Below are positions 8,839 to 17,501 of a DNA stretch of 64,000 nucleotides, one piece after another. Below the pieces are notes generated by a model that was given only the letters and a program-made list of their open reading frames with translations, had not been told where the DNA came from and did not search any database. A program made the translations under genes and the position numbers. This stretch comes from ZLKRG08 sp046048895 (GTDB lineage: Bacteria; Actinomycetota; Actinomycetes; Nanopelagicales; Nanopelagicaceae): the NCBI GenBank assembly GCA_046048895.1, contig JBJOFF010000001.1, positions 62,001 to 126,000 of the forward strand, in the 5' to 3' direction. How positions within the stretch are numbered: position 1 is the first letter of the stretch; each line of letters opens with the position of its first letter.

Positions 8839-9024
8839 CTAAATATTAATACTCATGAATCGAATTGAACCTCCACCACCTGACATTGGCGTTGAGCTAT
8901 CGATGGTGCTTCCTACGCATGGCCAAGCTGCAGATGAGGGACATTCAGGATTTGCATGGCTTGGTTCAATAATTAAGAAATTGCAAAACAGGATAACCAA
9001 CGCGACAGTACTGAGTTTTCTCAT
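8839..9024 (-). CDS. Putative secreted small peptide
   Basis: 61 residues. The N-terminus MRK is followed by a 16-residue hydrophobic core (STVALVILFCNFLIIEP) and a small-residue cleavage site SHA-N: a standard Sec signal peptide. The mature part (about 36 residues) has two cysteines (ECPSSAAWPC) and a GGGG stretch. A good ribosome-binding site (GAAAGG, 7 nt before ATG) supports translation. It is probably co-transcribed with the 87-residue gene. The overlapping plus-strand frame lacks such support. Function unknown. Confidence 0.6.
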   Translation of the reverse strand: MRKLSTVALVILFCNFLIIEPSHANPECPSSAAWPCVGSTIDSSTPMSGGGGSIRFMSINI

Positions 9025-9063
9025 AATTTACCTTTCTTTTAGACTTCGGGGAGTTCAGAGTAA

Positions 9064-9261
9064 TCAAAATTTGCAAATTTTAAATCACTTGACCATTCAA
9101 ATTTATGCTACTCCGGCCTCAAACCAGCTACTGCAACTATGGCGGAAGGTACCTATAGCGTTGGGCTTCCAACGGAAGCGCATTGCGAGGCCACGCAACT
9201 TGATAAAACCGGGAAAAAGATACCGATGGTTCACTCCTATTCGACCATTAATACCAGGTAA
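9064..9261 (+). pseudogene. 5'-truncated reading frame, unknown
   Basis: An open frame of 65 codons without an early start codon; the first ATG (9139) would give only 40 residues (MAEGTYSVGLPTEAHCEATQ...). Its protein-like composition suggests the 3' remnant of a gene in the islet. The region 9025-9376 also contains the promoter zone of the minus-strand peptide gene and the second repeat copy; I see nothing else in it. Confidence 0.3.
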
Positions 9262-9271
9262 GGTAGCTGCA

Positions 9272-9328
9272 CTTCGAGGTGCACCCCATAGCAAGGTTAG
9301 CGAAGGGCATTACTTCCCCCGCTACCAA
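9272..9328 (+). repeat. Imperfect repeat copy B ending in tRNA-fMet 3' sequence (attR-like)
   Basis: It matches copy A (8461-8513) through CTTCG-GGT-CAC-CCAT...GAAGGGCA-TAC-TCCCCCGCTA and continues into CCAA, so its last 13 bases equal the tRNA-fMet 3' end at 7624-7636. The arms TGCaCTTCG / CGAAGgGCA can pair with one mismatch, as in copy A. Confidence 0.6.
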
Positions 9329-9376
9329 TTCATTGCTAGCAGCGCTTAATTTGCTTTTAATGCTTATGATCAGAAT

Positions 9377-10272
9377 GTGGTTACTACGAAGAATTCGAGT
9401 AACCACATTTCTATTTTTAAAGTCCTTCTCTCCGCCACGCTCTTTGGCACGGCCGGCACTGCGGTTACTTACGCCCCAGAGGGAGCTTCTTCTGCAGCGC
9501 TAGGTCTATCTAGAATTTTTTTCGGTGCGCTCTTCTTAATACTCTTTTTACCAAAACTTGGCGGCGATAGAAAACTACTAGCAAAACTGATCAAACATCC
9601 CATGGTCTTGGTAATGGGGATCTGTTCGGCCTCTTATCAGCCTTACTTCTTTGGTGCGACAGAGCGAAATGGCGTGGCAATCAGCACGCTTTTAACTGTC
9701 GGCTGTATTCCAATTTTTACCGGTATTGTCGGCAGAATCTTCTTAAAGGAGCCGATTAAGAAATCCTGGGTGGTAGCAACTGCAATTGCAATCGCGGGAT
9801 TAACAATTCGTAGTTGGGGAGAGATTGAATTTAAAGATATTACCGGTGTACTAATGGCGCTAGCGGCTGGATTGTCGGTCTCCTTCTATTTAAATTCGGC
9901 AAAGGTAGAACTTCGAAAAGGTAAGCATCAGATGGAGCTGCCCGCGATGGCGTATCTATTAGGATCGATTTTCTTAATTCCGCTGCTTTTGGGGCAATCA
10001 TTAAGTTGGGTTTTCAAACCCAGCGGTATTTTGGTAGCGCTCTATTTAGACCTGGTCACAATGGCAATCGCAAATGCGCTACAAATTTCAGGGTTAAACC
10101 ATATCTCGGCTGGTCCAACGGCAACGTTTATGCTGGTAGACCCGTTACCGCAACGATACTTGGCGTTCTGATTCTTAATGAACCATTTGGAATCTTGCCA
10201 GCCATTGGACTTATCTTGGTTGCGATTGCACTGGTTTGGCAGAGCTACGCCGAATCAAAAGTTAAGCTTTAA
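9377..10272 (+). pseudogene. EamA/DMT-family transporter with a single frameshift
   Basis: A ten-helix drug/metabolite transporter of the EamA family: two similar five-helix halves. The N-terminal frame (GTG 9377) reads through 'ISAGPTATFMLVDP' and then loses sense, while the frame one base away continues 'VTATILGVLILNEPFG...' to TAA at 10272, exactly the expected EamA C-terminus. One missing C in the CCC run at 10141-10143 explains the break. It could be a recent inactivation, a phase-variable or slippery run, or a sequencing error. The exported substrate is unknown. Confidence 0.85.
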
Positions 10273-10955
10273 TTATTTTGCTGCTTTAACAGTAATTTTC
10301 CAGAAATTAACTGGAAAGAGAGCGCAATCAATGTGGCAATAAGAAATGCCGGATAGCCAATATTTTCTAGAGTGATTGCCAGAGTAAAGAAGAAAAGAGT
10401 CGGAGTAATTAGGCCATACACCAAACCTTTAAGTGCATGGTTTGCGGCTCTGGAACTTTGATTTAAATGGGCAAAGAAAGCCAAAATCGCACCAAAAATC
10501 GGAAATGGCGAGAGCAAACCAGCTAAGTGCGCTCCGATAATTGGTGCACTAGCGGTGATTGCAAAAACCACCAATCCGGCAGAGATCATTCTGGCTGGTA
10601 AATCCCAACTTGGAATCGGTTGAGTCTCGGTAACAACTTCTTCGACTTCTCTATCTAATGCATTGAAGAACTTGATTCCAATAAAAATTGAAACAATCAC
10701 AATTATTAGCGCAGAGTAAACATTTAAATTCAGTGGCGCTAAAAGAGCGGTAAAGGCACAAAATCCCAAAGTGCCAATTAAAAGTGAGATTACTGGATTT
10801 TTAGATTTAGAGATAACTCCGTAGCAAAGTGCAAAAACTACTTGCGAAGCAGTGCCGGCCAACATTCCAATCGCAGCTTCCGTTGCGAATTCAAATCCTT
10901 CGCTCTGCGCTAATAGATAGGCCGCAGGTGCAGAGGAGAGCGGTAGCGCTATCAA
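10269..10955 (-). CDS. Multi-pass membrane protein, start codon problem
   Basis: 228 residues from a TTG at 10955, with about seven hydrophobic helices. The same frame is open and family-like for 30 codons further upstream (EYLISPALILIATLLSRRWGN..., to about 11045), but offers no ATG, GTG or TTG; only ATC, ATT or CTG codons exist there. That upstream stretch overlaps the stop of the 86-residue gene. Either translation starts at a rare codon, perhaps coupled to the upstream gene, or the native start was lost when that gene arrived. Function unknown. It overlaps the end of the EamA remnant by 4 bp. Confidence 0.65.
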   Translation of the reverse strand: MIALPLSSAPAAYLLAQSEGFEFATEAAIGMLAGTASQVVFALCYGVISKSKNPVISLLIGTLGFCAFTALLAPLNLNVYSALIIVIVSIFIGIKFFNALDREVEEVVTETQPIPSWDLPARMISAGLVVFAITASAPIIGAHLAGLLSPFPIFGAILAFFAHLNQSSRAANHALKGLVYGLITPTLFFFTLAITLENIGYPAFLIATLIALSFQLISGKLLLKQQNN

Positions 10956-11031
10956 CCATCCGCCAATTGCATTTCCCCAGCGTCTACTTAATAAAGTTGC
11001 AATAAGAATAAGCGCCGGAGAGATCAGGTAC

Positions 11032-11292
11032 TCAAGAATTTTGATCGGGCTTTCTCAAATTCTTCCGCGGTTCCAAAACCCTTCTACCAATTATGAAATC
11101 AAGACCACGTTTATTTACGGCAGAAAACATTTTGGAGGTAGTTAAGGAGTTCCCATCAGACATGTTTGAACTTGTATTGCTAGGCATGGCAGATTCTTGG
11201 CTCTCTTTTAATTCGCGTTCAAGAATCTCTCTTTGTTTTGAATCTAATCCTTCAACCGAATTTGATTTCTTTCTAAATCGCAAAAATCTCAT
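11032..11292 (-). CDS. Small conserved hydrophilic protein (paralogue of the 8.6-kb gene)
   Basis: 86 residues; equal spacing with its paralogue from the start to the ILEREL motif supports the ATG at 11292. AAGGAG lies directly before this ATG, closer than usual; the in-frame TTG three codons later would have better spacing. Core residues ESQESAMPSNTSSNMS and VNKRGLD-II-RRVLEPRKN are shared. It is the only copy outside the tRNA-fMet islet and sits between the hemolysin-III family gene and a membrane gene whose start it obscures. Function not recognised. Confidence 0.7.
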   Translation of the reverse strand: MRFLRFRKKSNSVEGLDSKQREILERELKESQESAMPSNTSSNMSDGNSLTTSKMFSAVNKRGLDFIIGRRVLEPRKNLRKPDQNS

Positions 11293-11305
11293 CTCCTTAA
11301 ACCTT

Positions 11306-11947
11306 CTAAAAACGGTAAACCGTCAAAATCGCGGCAATTAAATGGCAGATAAATGCGGCAGCAGTTGCGGCATGGAAGAGTTCGTGAAAACCAAACCAAT
11401 TAATATTGAAGTTTGGCTTCTTTAACGCGTAGATCACTCCGCCCGCTGTATAGAACAAGCCGCCCAAAACAATAAGTGAAAATACTAAAACGCCGCCGTT
11501 GCGATAGAAAGTTGGAATAAAAGCTAGCGCCGCCCAACCTAAGAGAATATAAGCCGTTACATATAACCAACGCGGCGCTTTTAACCAAACAATGCGCAAG
11601 AAAGCAGTAGTTAATGCGCCGACCCAGACTGCAATTAAAAGAATTTTGCGTTGTGATTCATCAAGTAAGAAAACTGCAAATGGAGTGTAAGTGCCGGCAA
11701 TAAGAATCGGAATATTGGCATGATCAATTCGACGCCAAAGTCCACGATATTTATCAGACCAATTCACGCGATGATAAATCGCGCTACAAGTAAATAGCGT
11801 GACGGCAGTTAAGGTAAAGATTCCCAAAGTGATGCGACCGCGAAGTTCAGATGCCGCAGTAATCATCACAATGCCAGCCACCAAAGAGATCGGCGACATC
11901 ACCAAATGGATTACGCCGCGTAACTTTGGCTTGGCTAGCTGATTCAT
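11306..11947 (-). CDS. Hemolysin III (YqfA/PAQR) family membrane protein
   Basis: 213 residues, seven transmembrane helices. The conserved polar residues of the family are present: S-x3-H in 'CSAIYHR' after helix 2, the 'IDHANI' aspartate-histidine, and the two histidines of 'GFHELFHAATAAAFICHL' in the last helix, which would bind a metal as in PAQR-type hydrolases. Despite the name, haemolytic function is not established for most members. It is 13 bp upstream of the small paralogue gene and just downstream of the copper ATPase on the same strand. Confidence 0.88.
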   Translation of the reverse strand: MNQLAKPKLRGVIHLVMSPISLVAGIVMITAASELRGRITLGIFTLTAVTLFTCSAIYHRVNWSDKYRGLWRRIDHANIPILIAGTYTPFAVFLLDESQRKILLIAVWVGALTTAFLRIVWLKAPRWLYVTAYILLGWAALAFIPTFYRNGGVLVFSLIVLGGLFYTAGGVIYALKKPNFNINWFGFHELFHAATAAAFICHLIAAILTVYRF

Positions 11948-11968
11948 TATTTGATTCCTATTTGATTC

Positions 11969-14251
11969 CTATTTGATTCTGAGCGAATTAGTAACGACAA
12001 AGAGGCTAGATAGCGCCATTGCGGCCGCGCCATACATTGGATTTAAGTAACCCAAAGCTGCCACTGGAATACCAACCACGTTATAGAGCAGCGCCCAGAC
12101 CAAGTTGCCGCGGATAGTGCCGAGCGTCTTCTTGGAAAGATCCAACGCATCAGTTACTGATTTAAGCGCGGGATTAGTCAAAGTGATATCGGCAGTGGCA
12201 ATTGCGGTATCAGTACCAGTTCCCATGGCCATCGATAAATCTGCCGCGGCAAGTGCGGCGGCATCGTTTACGCCATCGCCAATCATTAAGACTTGCTTGC
12301 CTTCTGATTGCAAGCGCTTAATATGGTTTATTTTCGCTTCTGGTGAAGCTTCTGCAACTACATTATCTTCATGTATTCCCACGGCATGCGCAGTATTTAG
12401 CGCTACATCTGCGTGATCGCCAGTTAATAACCAGACATTTATATCGCGGGAATTTAATATGGAAATTGCGCTCTGGGCATCCGCTTTGATGGAATCTCCA
12501 ACTGCGAATACCGCGACTGCAACGCCTTCCCAAGCTAATACTGAAACTGATAATCCTTGAGCTTCACCATCTGCAATTGCCTTTGCAATCTTTGGATGAA
12601 AAGCCATTGCAGAGTGTGCAACTGCAGCGGCAGAGCCAATAATGACAATCGCAGATTGCATAGCGCTCTCATTTTTAATCTCTACGCGACCAGCGGCGCC
12701 CGAACCAGGTGTAATTTGAAAATCACTGACTCTAAATGGTCTTTCGATTTTGGCATATCGCACAATTGCTTCGGCAATTGGATGATTGTTCTGTGATTCA
12801 ATTGCCGCAGCTGATTCCAAAATAGTTTTTTCAGATGCCAAGTTGCTCCAAGTATTACCAAGCACGGAAGCAGCTTCCGGAACAATCGTTGCGTTAACAA
12901 CTTTCATCTGTCCGGTAGTTAAGGTGCCGGTCTTATCTAAAACCACATCGGTAATTTGGCGCGCTGTTTCTAGTGCTGATGGTTTACGAATCACGATTCC
13001 GCGCTGTGCACCGCGACCAGATGCCACAAGTAGCGCAACTGGTGTAGCCAGGCCCAACGCACATGGACAGGCAATAACTAATACTGCAACTGCAATTTCA
13101 ATAGAACGAGCAACGGTTTCGCCATTGGTAAAGCGCCAGAAAACAAAGGTCGCAAGTGCAAGTGTGGTTACTGCCGGTACGAATACTGCAGAGATGCGAT
13201 CGGCCATGCGCTGAATTGGGGCTTTCTCGCCCTGAGCGCTAATGACCATCGCAGTAATACGTGCAAATTCCGTCTCTTTACCAACGCGGGTAGCGCGAAC
13301 TTCTAAACGTCCATTTTGATTAACCGTAGCGCCAATTACGCGATCACCCGGTGCTACCTCAACTGGTACAGATTCGCCAGTAATTAGTGAGTTATCAACG
13401 GTTGATGAGCCAGATACCACTACGCCATCAGTGGCTACGCGTTGACCTGGCAGCACTACGAAAATATCGCCGATTTCTAACTGCTCCACTGGAATCAACA
13501 TCGGCAGCCCGCCGCGCTTTACCGTAACTTCTTTAGTGGAAATCTTTAATAGCTCTTGCAACGCATTACTTGCGCTGCGCTTGGCGCGAGATTCTAAATA
13601 GCGACCTAGAATCACCAAAGTTACAATCGAAGCAGCGACTTCCATATAAACGGTCTCTAGATCATAAAGCGTTGCATATATCGACCAGGTAAATGCAGTT
13701 AGCGAACCTAGAGAAATTAAATTATCCATTGTGGGATGGAAGAAATTTCTAAAGGCAGCGCGATGAATAGGGAAGGCGACAATCAAAACCACCGGCGCAC
13801 TCAGAATTAGCAGCGCCGCATTAACCATCTGATGGAAACTATCGGTTGGAATCTCTAAATTAAAGAATTTAAATGCTTCCACAATCCAATTGCCAAAATT
13901 CATCTGTAGATCCATGCTCATTGAAAAGAGCATCACTGGAATTGTGAAGATAAGTCCAAAAATTAAAGCTAAAGAAGATTTCTTGCTATGCAGAGTAATA
14001 GTTTCGTTATCGCCTATTTCAGTGGCTTTATAACCCGCGGCTTCGATCTTCTTAATTATCTCTTTACCGGTGATCTCTGCAGGCGCTAAAACATGGGCAG
14101 TCTCTGCGGCAAAGTTAACGGTGGCAGAGACGCCAGGCATGGAATTAAGTGAGCGTTCCACTGAATTTACACAGGCATTACAGGTCATGCCGGTGACTTT
14201 GAAAGTCTTTGGTTCTAAAGCAATATTAGATTCAGATAATTTCTCAGCCAT
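11969..14251 (-). CDS. copA: Cu+-translocating P1B-type ATPase
   Basis: 760 residues with the full P1B-1 order: N-terminal heavy-metal domain with GMTCNAC (residues ~20-26), membrane helices, actuator-domain TGES near residue 290, the transmembrane metal site CPC near 395, phosphorylation motif DKTGT near 437, an HP motif (NNHPIAEA) and GDGVNDAA near 660. CPC plus the GMTCxxC domain point to monovalent copper export from the cytoplasm. The start overlaps the end of hisN by 8 bp. No CsoR-type operator was noticed in front of it; the CsoR-family gene at 50 kb sits in a sulfur locus instead. Confidence 0.93.
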   Translation of the reverse strand: MAEKLSESNIALEPKTFKVTGMTCNACVNSVERSLNSMPGVSATVNFAAETAHVLAPAEITGKEIIKKIEAAGYKATEIGDNETITLHSKKSSLALIFGLIFTIPVMLFSMSMDLQMNFGNWIVEAFKFFNLEIPTDSFHQMVNAALLILSAPVVLIVAFPIHRAAFRNFFHPTMDNLISLGSLTAFTWSIYATLYDLETVYMEVAASIVTLVILGRYLESRAKRSASNALQELLKISTKEVTVKRGGLPMLIPVEQLEIGDIFVVLPGQRVATDGVVVSGSSTVDNSLITGESVPVEVAPGDRVIGATVNQNGRLEVRATRVGKETEFARITAMVISAQGEKAPIQRMADRISAVFVPAVTTLALATFVFWRFTNGETVARSIEIAVAVLVIACPCALGLATPVALLVASGRGAQRGIVIRKPSALETARQITDVVLDKTGTLTTGQMKVVNATIVPEAASVLGNTWSNLASEKTILESAAAIESQNNHPIAEAIVRYAKIERPFRVSDFQITPGSGAAGRVEIKNESAMQSAIVIIGSAAAVAHSAMAFHPKIAKAIADGEAQGLSVSVLAWEGVAVAVFAVGDSIKADAQSAISILNSRDINVWLLTGDHADVALNTAHAVGIHEDNVVAEASPEAKINHIKRLQSEGKQVLMIGDGVNDAAALAAADLSMAMGTGTDTAIATADITLTNPALKSVTDALDLSKKTLGTIRGNLVWALLYNVVGIPVAALGYLNPMYGAAAMALSSLFVVTNSLRIK

Positions 14252-15074
14252 TTAAACGTCTTACAACCTCTGCCTTTAGCTCGCCATTGGTAGAAATTCC
14301 GCTCTTTCCAAAAGGGCCTTCATTTCCCGCGAGATCAAAGAAGTAGCCGCCTGCTTCACGCACCACAATATCTAGCGGCGCCATATCCCATAGCGCAAGC
14401 GATGGTTCGACTGCTAAATCCATTACGCCTTCTGCAACCAACATATGTGACCAGAAATCGCCAACTGCGCGAGTGCGCCAAGCTTCATTAAACATTGATT
14501 GAAATCCCGCCAAGTGATCGCCAAAGCCCACGAAATCTGAATAACCAAGATGCGCATTTTTGATTTCATTAACTTTAGAGACAGAAATCTTTCGAGGAGC
14601 ACCTTTATGTGGATTGGAATCTGAATCAAAGGTTGTATACGCCCCGCCACCTTTTGTGGCAAACCAGGTACGAGCAAGCGCTGGAGATGAAACTAAACCA
14701 ACTACAACTTCATGTTTATCGCCATTAATTTCAACTAGCGCTATCAAAGTTGACCATACCGGCAAGCCTCGAAGGAAAGATTTGGTGCCATCAATTGGAT
14801 CGATAACCCAATAACGTAGTTTGCCAGAGATATCAGCGCCGAACTCTTCACCTAAAATTCCATCTTCAGGTCGTTCAGCTTCTAAAATTTCACGGATACA
14901 TTTCTCAGTTGCTTTATCTGCATCTGTCACCGGAGTGGAATCTGGCTTAGTTTCGATAACCAAATCTTGAGAGAGAAAGCGCGCCATAGAAACTGCATCA
15001 GCAGCTTTACCAATTTTACGAACTAATTGAAGATCGGATTCGTATTTTTCGCTAGCGAAGTTAGCCATTTGCAT
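14244..15074 (-). CDS. hisN: Histidinol-phosphatase, inositol monophosphatase family
   Basis: 276 residues of the IMPase superfamily. Metal-site motifs are visible: 'GEEFG' and 'WVIDPIDGTKSFLRG' (the D-P-I-D-G-T motif), and the C-terminal 'WDMAPLDIVVREAGG'. The sequence and its place next to rsgA and aroA match the actinobacterial HisN histidinol-phosphatase, which completes histidine synthesis step 8, rather than a true inositol phosphatase; this distinction is from context. It overlaps copA by 8 bp, so the two are probably co-transcribed. Confidence 0.82.
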   Translation of the reverse strand: MQMANFASEKYESDLQLVRKIGKAADAVSMARFLSQDLVIETKPDSTPVTDADKATEKCIREILEAERPEDGILGEEFGADISGKLRYWVIDPIDGTKSFLRGLPVWSTLIALVEINGDKHEVVVGLVSSPALARTWFATKGGGAYTTFDSDSNPHKGAPRKISVSKVNEIKNAHLGYSDFVGFGDHLAGFQSMFNEAWRTRAVGDFWSHMLVAEGVMDLAVEPSLALWDMAPLDIVVREAGGYFFDLAGNEGPFGKSGISTNGELKAEVVRRLNG

Positions 15075-15097
15075 ATTCTAGACCTGCAGCTACTTAC

Positions 15098-16099
15098 TTA
15101 CGAAAGCGCAGCTAGTAGGTTCCGCAAGCTGGAAACGCGAGCTACGCGTTCTGGAATCTCTACGCCATCTGGCGCCATATATGCATTTAATTTGCAGTCA
15201 GCTTCGTTATGTGAGCAATTCGTCATGCACGAGTTGGTAACTTCAAGTAAATCATCAAAGGCGGCGATAATGGCATTTGGATCAAGGTGCGAGAGTCCAA
15301 ATGCGCGAACTCCGGGGGTATCGATTACCCAGCTATTTTTACTAGCTTTTTGAGTTGGAAAGTCTTTTAACGCAACTGCATATGCCGAAGAAGAGGTATG
15401 GCGACCGCGGCCGGTGACATCATTTACATCGCCAGTTTCGCGATCAGCTTCAGTTAATTTATTTAAAAGCGTAGATTTACCAACACCTGAGTGGCCAACC
15501 AGTACCGAAACTTTTCCGTTTAATAATGAGTGCAGTTCGCTTAAATCACCATCTAATTTGGTGGTTAAACATTTAACACCAATTGATTCATATTCACTCA
15601 AGAAATCTGGCGCCGGCGCTAAATCTGTTTTGGTAATTATCAAGATAGGTTCAATGCCTTCGGTAAATGCGCTAACCAAGAAGCGATCAATAAGTCCACG
15701 TCTTGGCTCTGGATTTGCTGCGGCGGCCACAATTACCAATTGATCAATATTGGATGCAATGTTTCTTTCAAATTGCGCGGCATCGTCAACGGTTCTAACT
15801 AAAACACTTTTGCGTTCTTTGATTCCAACAATGCGCGCAAGCGAACCTTCCGCGCCAGTAGTATCTCCAACTAGCTTTACGCGATCACCAACGACTACTG
15901 ATTTAGGGCCCATCTCTCTGGCCTTCATCGCCATCACAATGGTGCCATCATCCAAATAACAAGTGGTGCGCCCGCGATCTACCGTAATTACAAAAGCGGT
16001 GATTGCATCTTCATGCGATGGACGATCTTTTGTTCTTGGTTTAGTTCGTCGGCTGGGCCGAATTCGAACATCTGATTCGTCGTAATCGCGTCTATTCAT
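15098..16099 (-). CDS. rsgA: Ribosome small-subunit-dependent GTPase A
   Basis: 333 residues with the circularly permuted GTPase order typical of RsgA/YjeQ: an N-terminal OB fold, G4 (TKTD) before G1 (GHSGVGKST, near residue 200), then G3 (DTPG), and a C-terminal zinc knuckle (CMTNCSHNEADC). It helps late maturation of the 30S subunit. The N-terminal 25 residues are unusually Arg/Asp-rich. It lies 16 bp downstream of aroA, a pairing conserved in actinobacteria. Confidence 0.93.
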   Translation of the reverse strand: MNRRDYDESDVRIRPSRRTKPRTKDRPSHEDAITAFVITVDRGRTTCYLDDGTIVMAMKAREMGPKSVVVGDRVKLVGDTTGAEGSLARIVGIKERKSVLVRTVDDAAQFERNIASNIDQLVIVAAAANPEPRRGLIDRFLVSAFTEGIEPILIITKTDLAPAPDFLSEYESIGVKCLTTKLDGDLSELHSLLNGKVSVLVGHSGVGKSTLLNKLTEADRETGDVNDVTGRGRHTSSSAYAVALKDFPTQKASKNSWVIDTPGVRAFGLSHLDPNAIIAAFDDLLEVTNSCMTNCSHNEADCKLNAYMAPDGVEIPERVARVSSLRNLLAALS

Positions 16100-16115
16100 A
16101 CTTTAAATTTTGGCT

Positions 16116-17447
16116 CTACTTAAGTAGAGAACTCCAAAGTCCTGGAAAATCAGTAATGGTTTTGCGGGTAGTGGCGATATTTTCAACTTCAATTCCTTCA
16201 ACTACTAATCCAATAGTTGCGCCAGAGGTAGCTAAACGATGATCTTCATAGGTATGAAAAACACCTGCGTGAAGAGGTTTTGGATTGATTCGAAGTGCAG
16301 TTGGCTCTTCCGTGACATCGCCACCCAGCGCATTAATTTCATTACGTAACGCTGCTAAACGATCAGTTTCATGCAGACGTAAATGGCCAATTCCCTGTAG
16401 ATAAGAAGGTGAATCAGCTAGCGCACAGAGCGCGGCAATCGCAGGAGTTAGCTCACCAACATCATGTAAATCCACATCAATGCCATGAATAGCATCGCCG
16501 GTGATTTTCAAATCTGAATTACTGCCATTCTTTACAAATTCAACTTTCGCACCCATCTTGGTAAAAATTTCCCGAAGTTGATCACCTGGTTGCGTGGTTT
16601 CTTTAGGCCAATCGGCAATGGTTACCGAACCGCCACAGACCATAGCAATGGACATAAATGGCGCCGCGTTAGATAAATCTGGTTCGATCACTAAATCTTG
16701 CGCCTTTAATTTTCCAGGTTCTACGCGCCAAGTATTAGCAGCTTTATCTACCGTCACCGTCGCACCAAAATCACGGAGCATCTGCACCGTCATTTCAATA
16801 TGCGGCATTGAAGGAAGTGCACCACCAACATGTTTTGCGGTAATTCCTAATTCAGTGCTTGGTGCAATTAAAAGTAGCGCTGATAAAAATTGTGAAGAGG
16901 CGCTGGCATCAATTTCAATTTCGCCACCGCGAATCTTGCCGCCAGATTTATTCTCCATTTTTAAAGGCAGCGCGTATCTGCCCGCGTGATTAATCGATAT
17001 GCCCAACTCTTCTAGCGCTTTAATCACTGGGCCCAAAGGACGTTCGTGCGAACGCGGATCTCCATCAAATGAAATTTCACCAGTAGCTAGTGCCGCAAGT
17101 GGTGGCAAAAAGCGCATTACCGTTCCGGCGTTACCGACATCGATCTTTGCAGGACCTTTTAGCGCGCCACCGGTAACTTTAAAAACTAATTCTTTTTCGC
17201 CATTATTCTCTTCCAGCGTTTCGGTGATGGTTAAACCAAGCGCTTTTAATCCGCCCATCATTAACTCAGAATCACGCGAAACCAGTGGGCGGCGCAACTT
17301 AGAAGTTCCTTCGGCCTGCGCAGCTAAAATTAAAGCGCGATTAGTTACCGATTTAGAGCCTGGAATAACTACGCGAACATCGACTGGTATCTTGCCGCGA
17401 AAAGGCGCAGGCCAATTAGCAACGGCGCTCTTTTCGCTAGAAGTCAT
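16116..17447 (-). CDS. aroA: 3-phosphoshikimate 1-carboxyvinyltransferase (EPSP synthase)
   Basis: 443 residues. Shikimate pathway enzyme joining shikimate-3-phosphate and phosphoenolpyruvate. Seen: N-terminal 'PGSKSVTNRALILAA' substrate loop, 'GNAGTVMRFLPPLAAL' segment with 'DGDPRSHERPLGP', and C-terminal 'LRLHETDRLAALRNE' and 'TYEDHRLATSGATIGL'. All active-site Arg/Lys/Asp/Glu landmarks of the family are in place. It is divergent from the SRAP gene with 54 bp between start codons and likely heads the aroA-rsgA-hisN-copA block. Confidence 0.95.
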   Translation of the reverse strand: MTSSEKSAVANWPAPFRGKIPVDVRVVIPGSKSVTNRALILAAQAEGTSKLRRPLVSRDSELMMGGLKALGLTITETLEENNGEKELVFKVTGGALKGPAKIDVGNAGTVMRFLPPLAALATGEISFDGDPRSHERPLGPVIKALEELGISINHAGRYALPLKMENKSGGKIRGGEIEIDASASSQFLSALLLIAPSTELGITAKHVGGALPSMPHIEMTVQMLRDFGATVTVDKAANTWRVEPGKLKAQDLVIEPDLSNAAPFMSIAMVCGGSVTIADWPKETTQPGDQLREIFTKMGAKVEFVKNGSNSDLKITGDAIHGIDVDLHDVGELTPAIAALCALADSPSYLQGIGHLRLHETDRLAALRNEINALGGDVTEEPTALRINPKPLHAGVFHTYEDHRLATSGATIGLVVEGIEVENIATTRKTITDFPGLWSSLLK

Positions 17448-17501
17448 ATGGGAAATTCTATCGGAGGGTAGATATCTTCAATTCCCATTAATATTCGCAT
17501 T

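Noticed and set aside
8461..9328. Integron attC-like sites
   Set aside because: The repeats lack proper R'/R'' core sites (GTTRRRY and its complement) and no integron integrase is seen.
8855..9349. 164-codon plus-strand frame in the islet
   Set aside because: It overlaps the signal-peptide gene and the repeat copy on the other strand, has no ribosome-binding site and an implausible Pro/Arg-rich composition.
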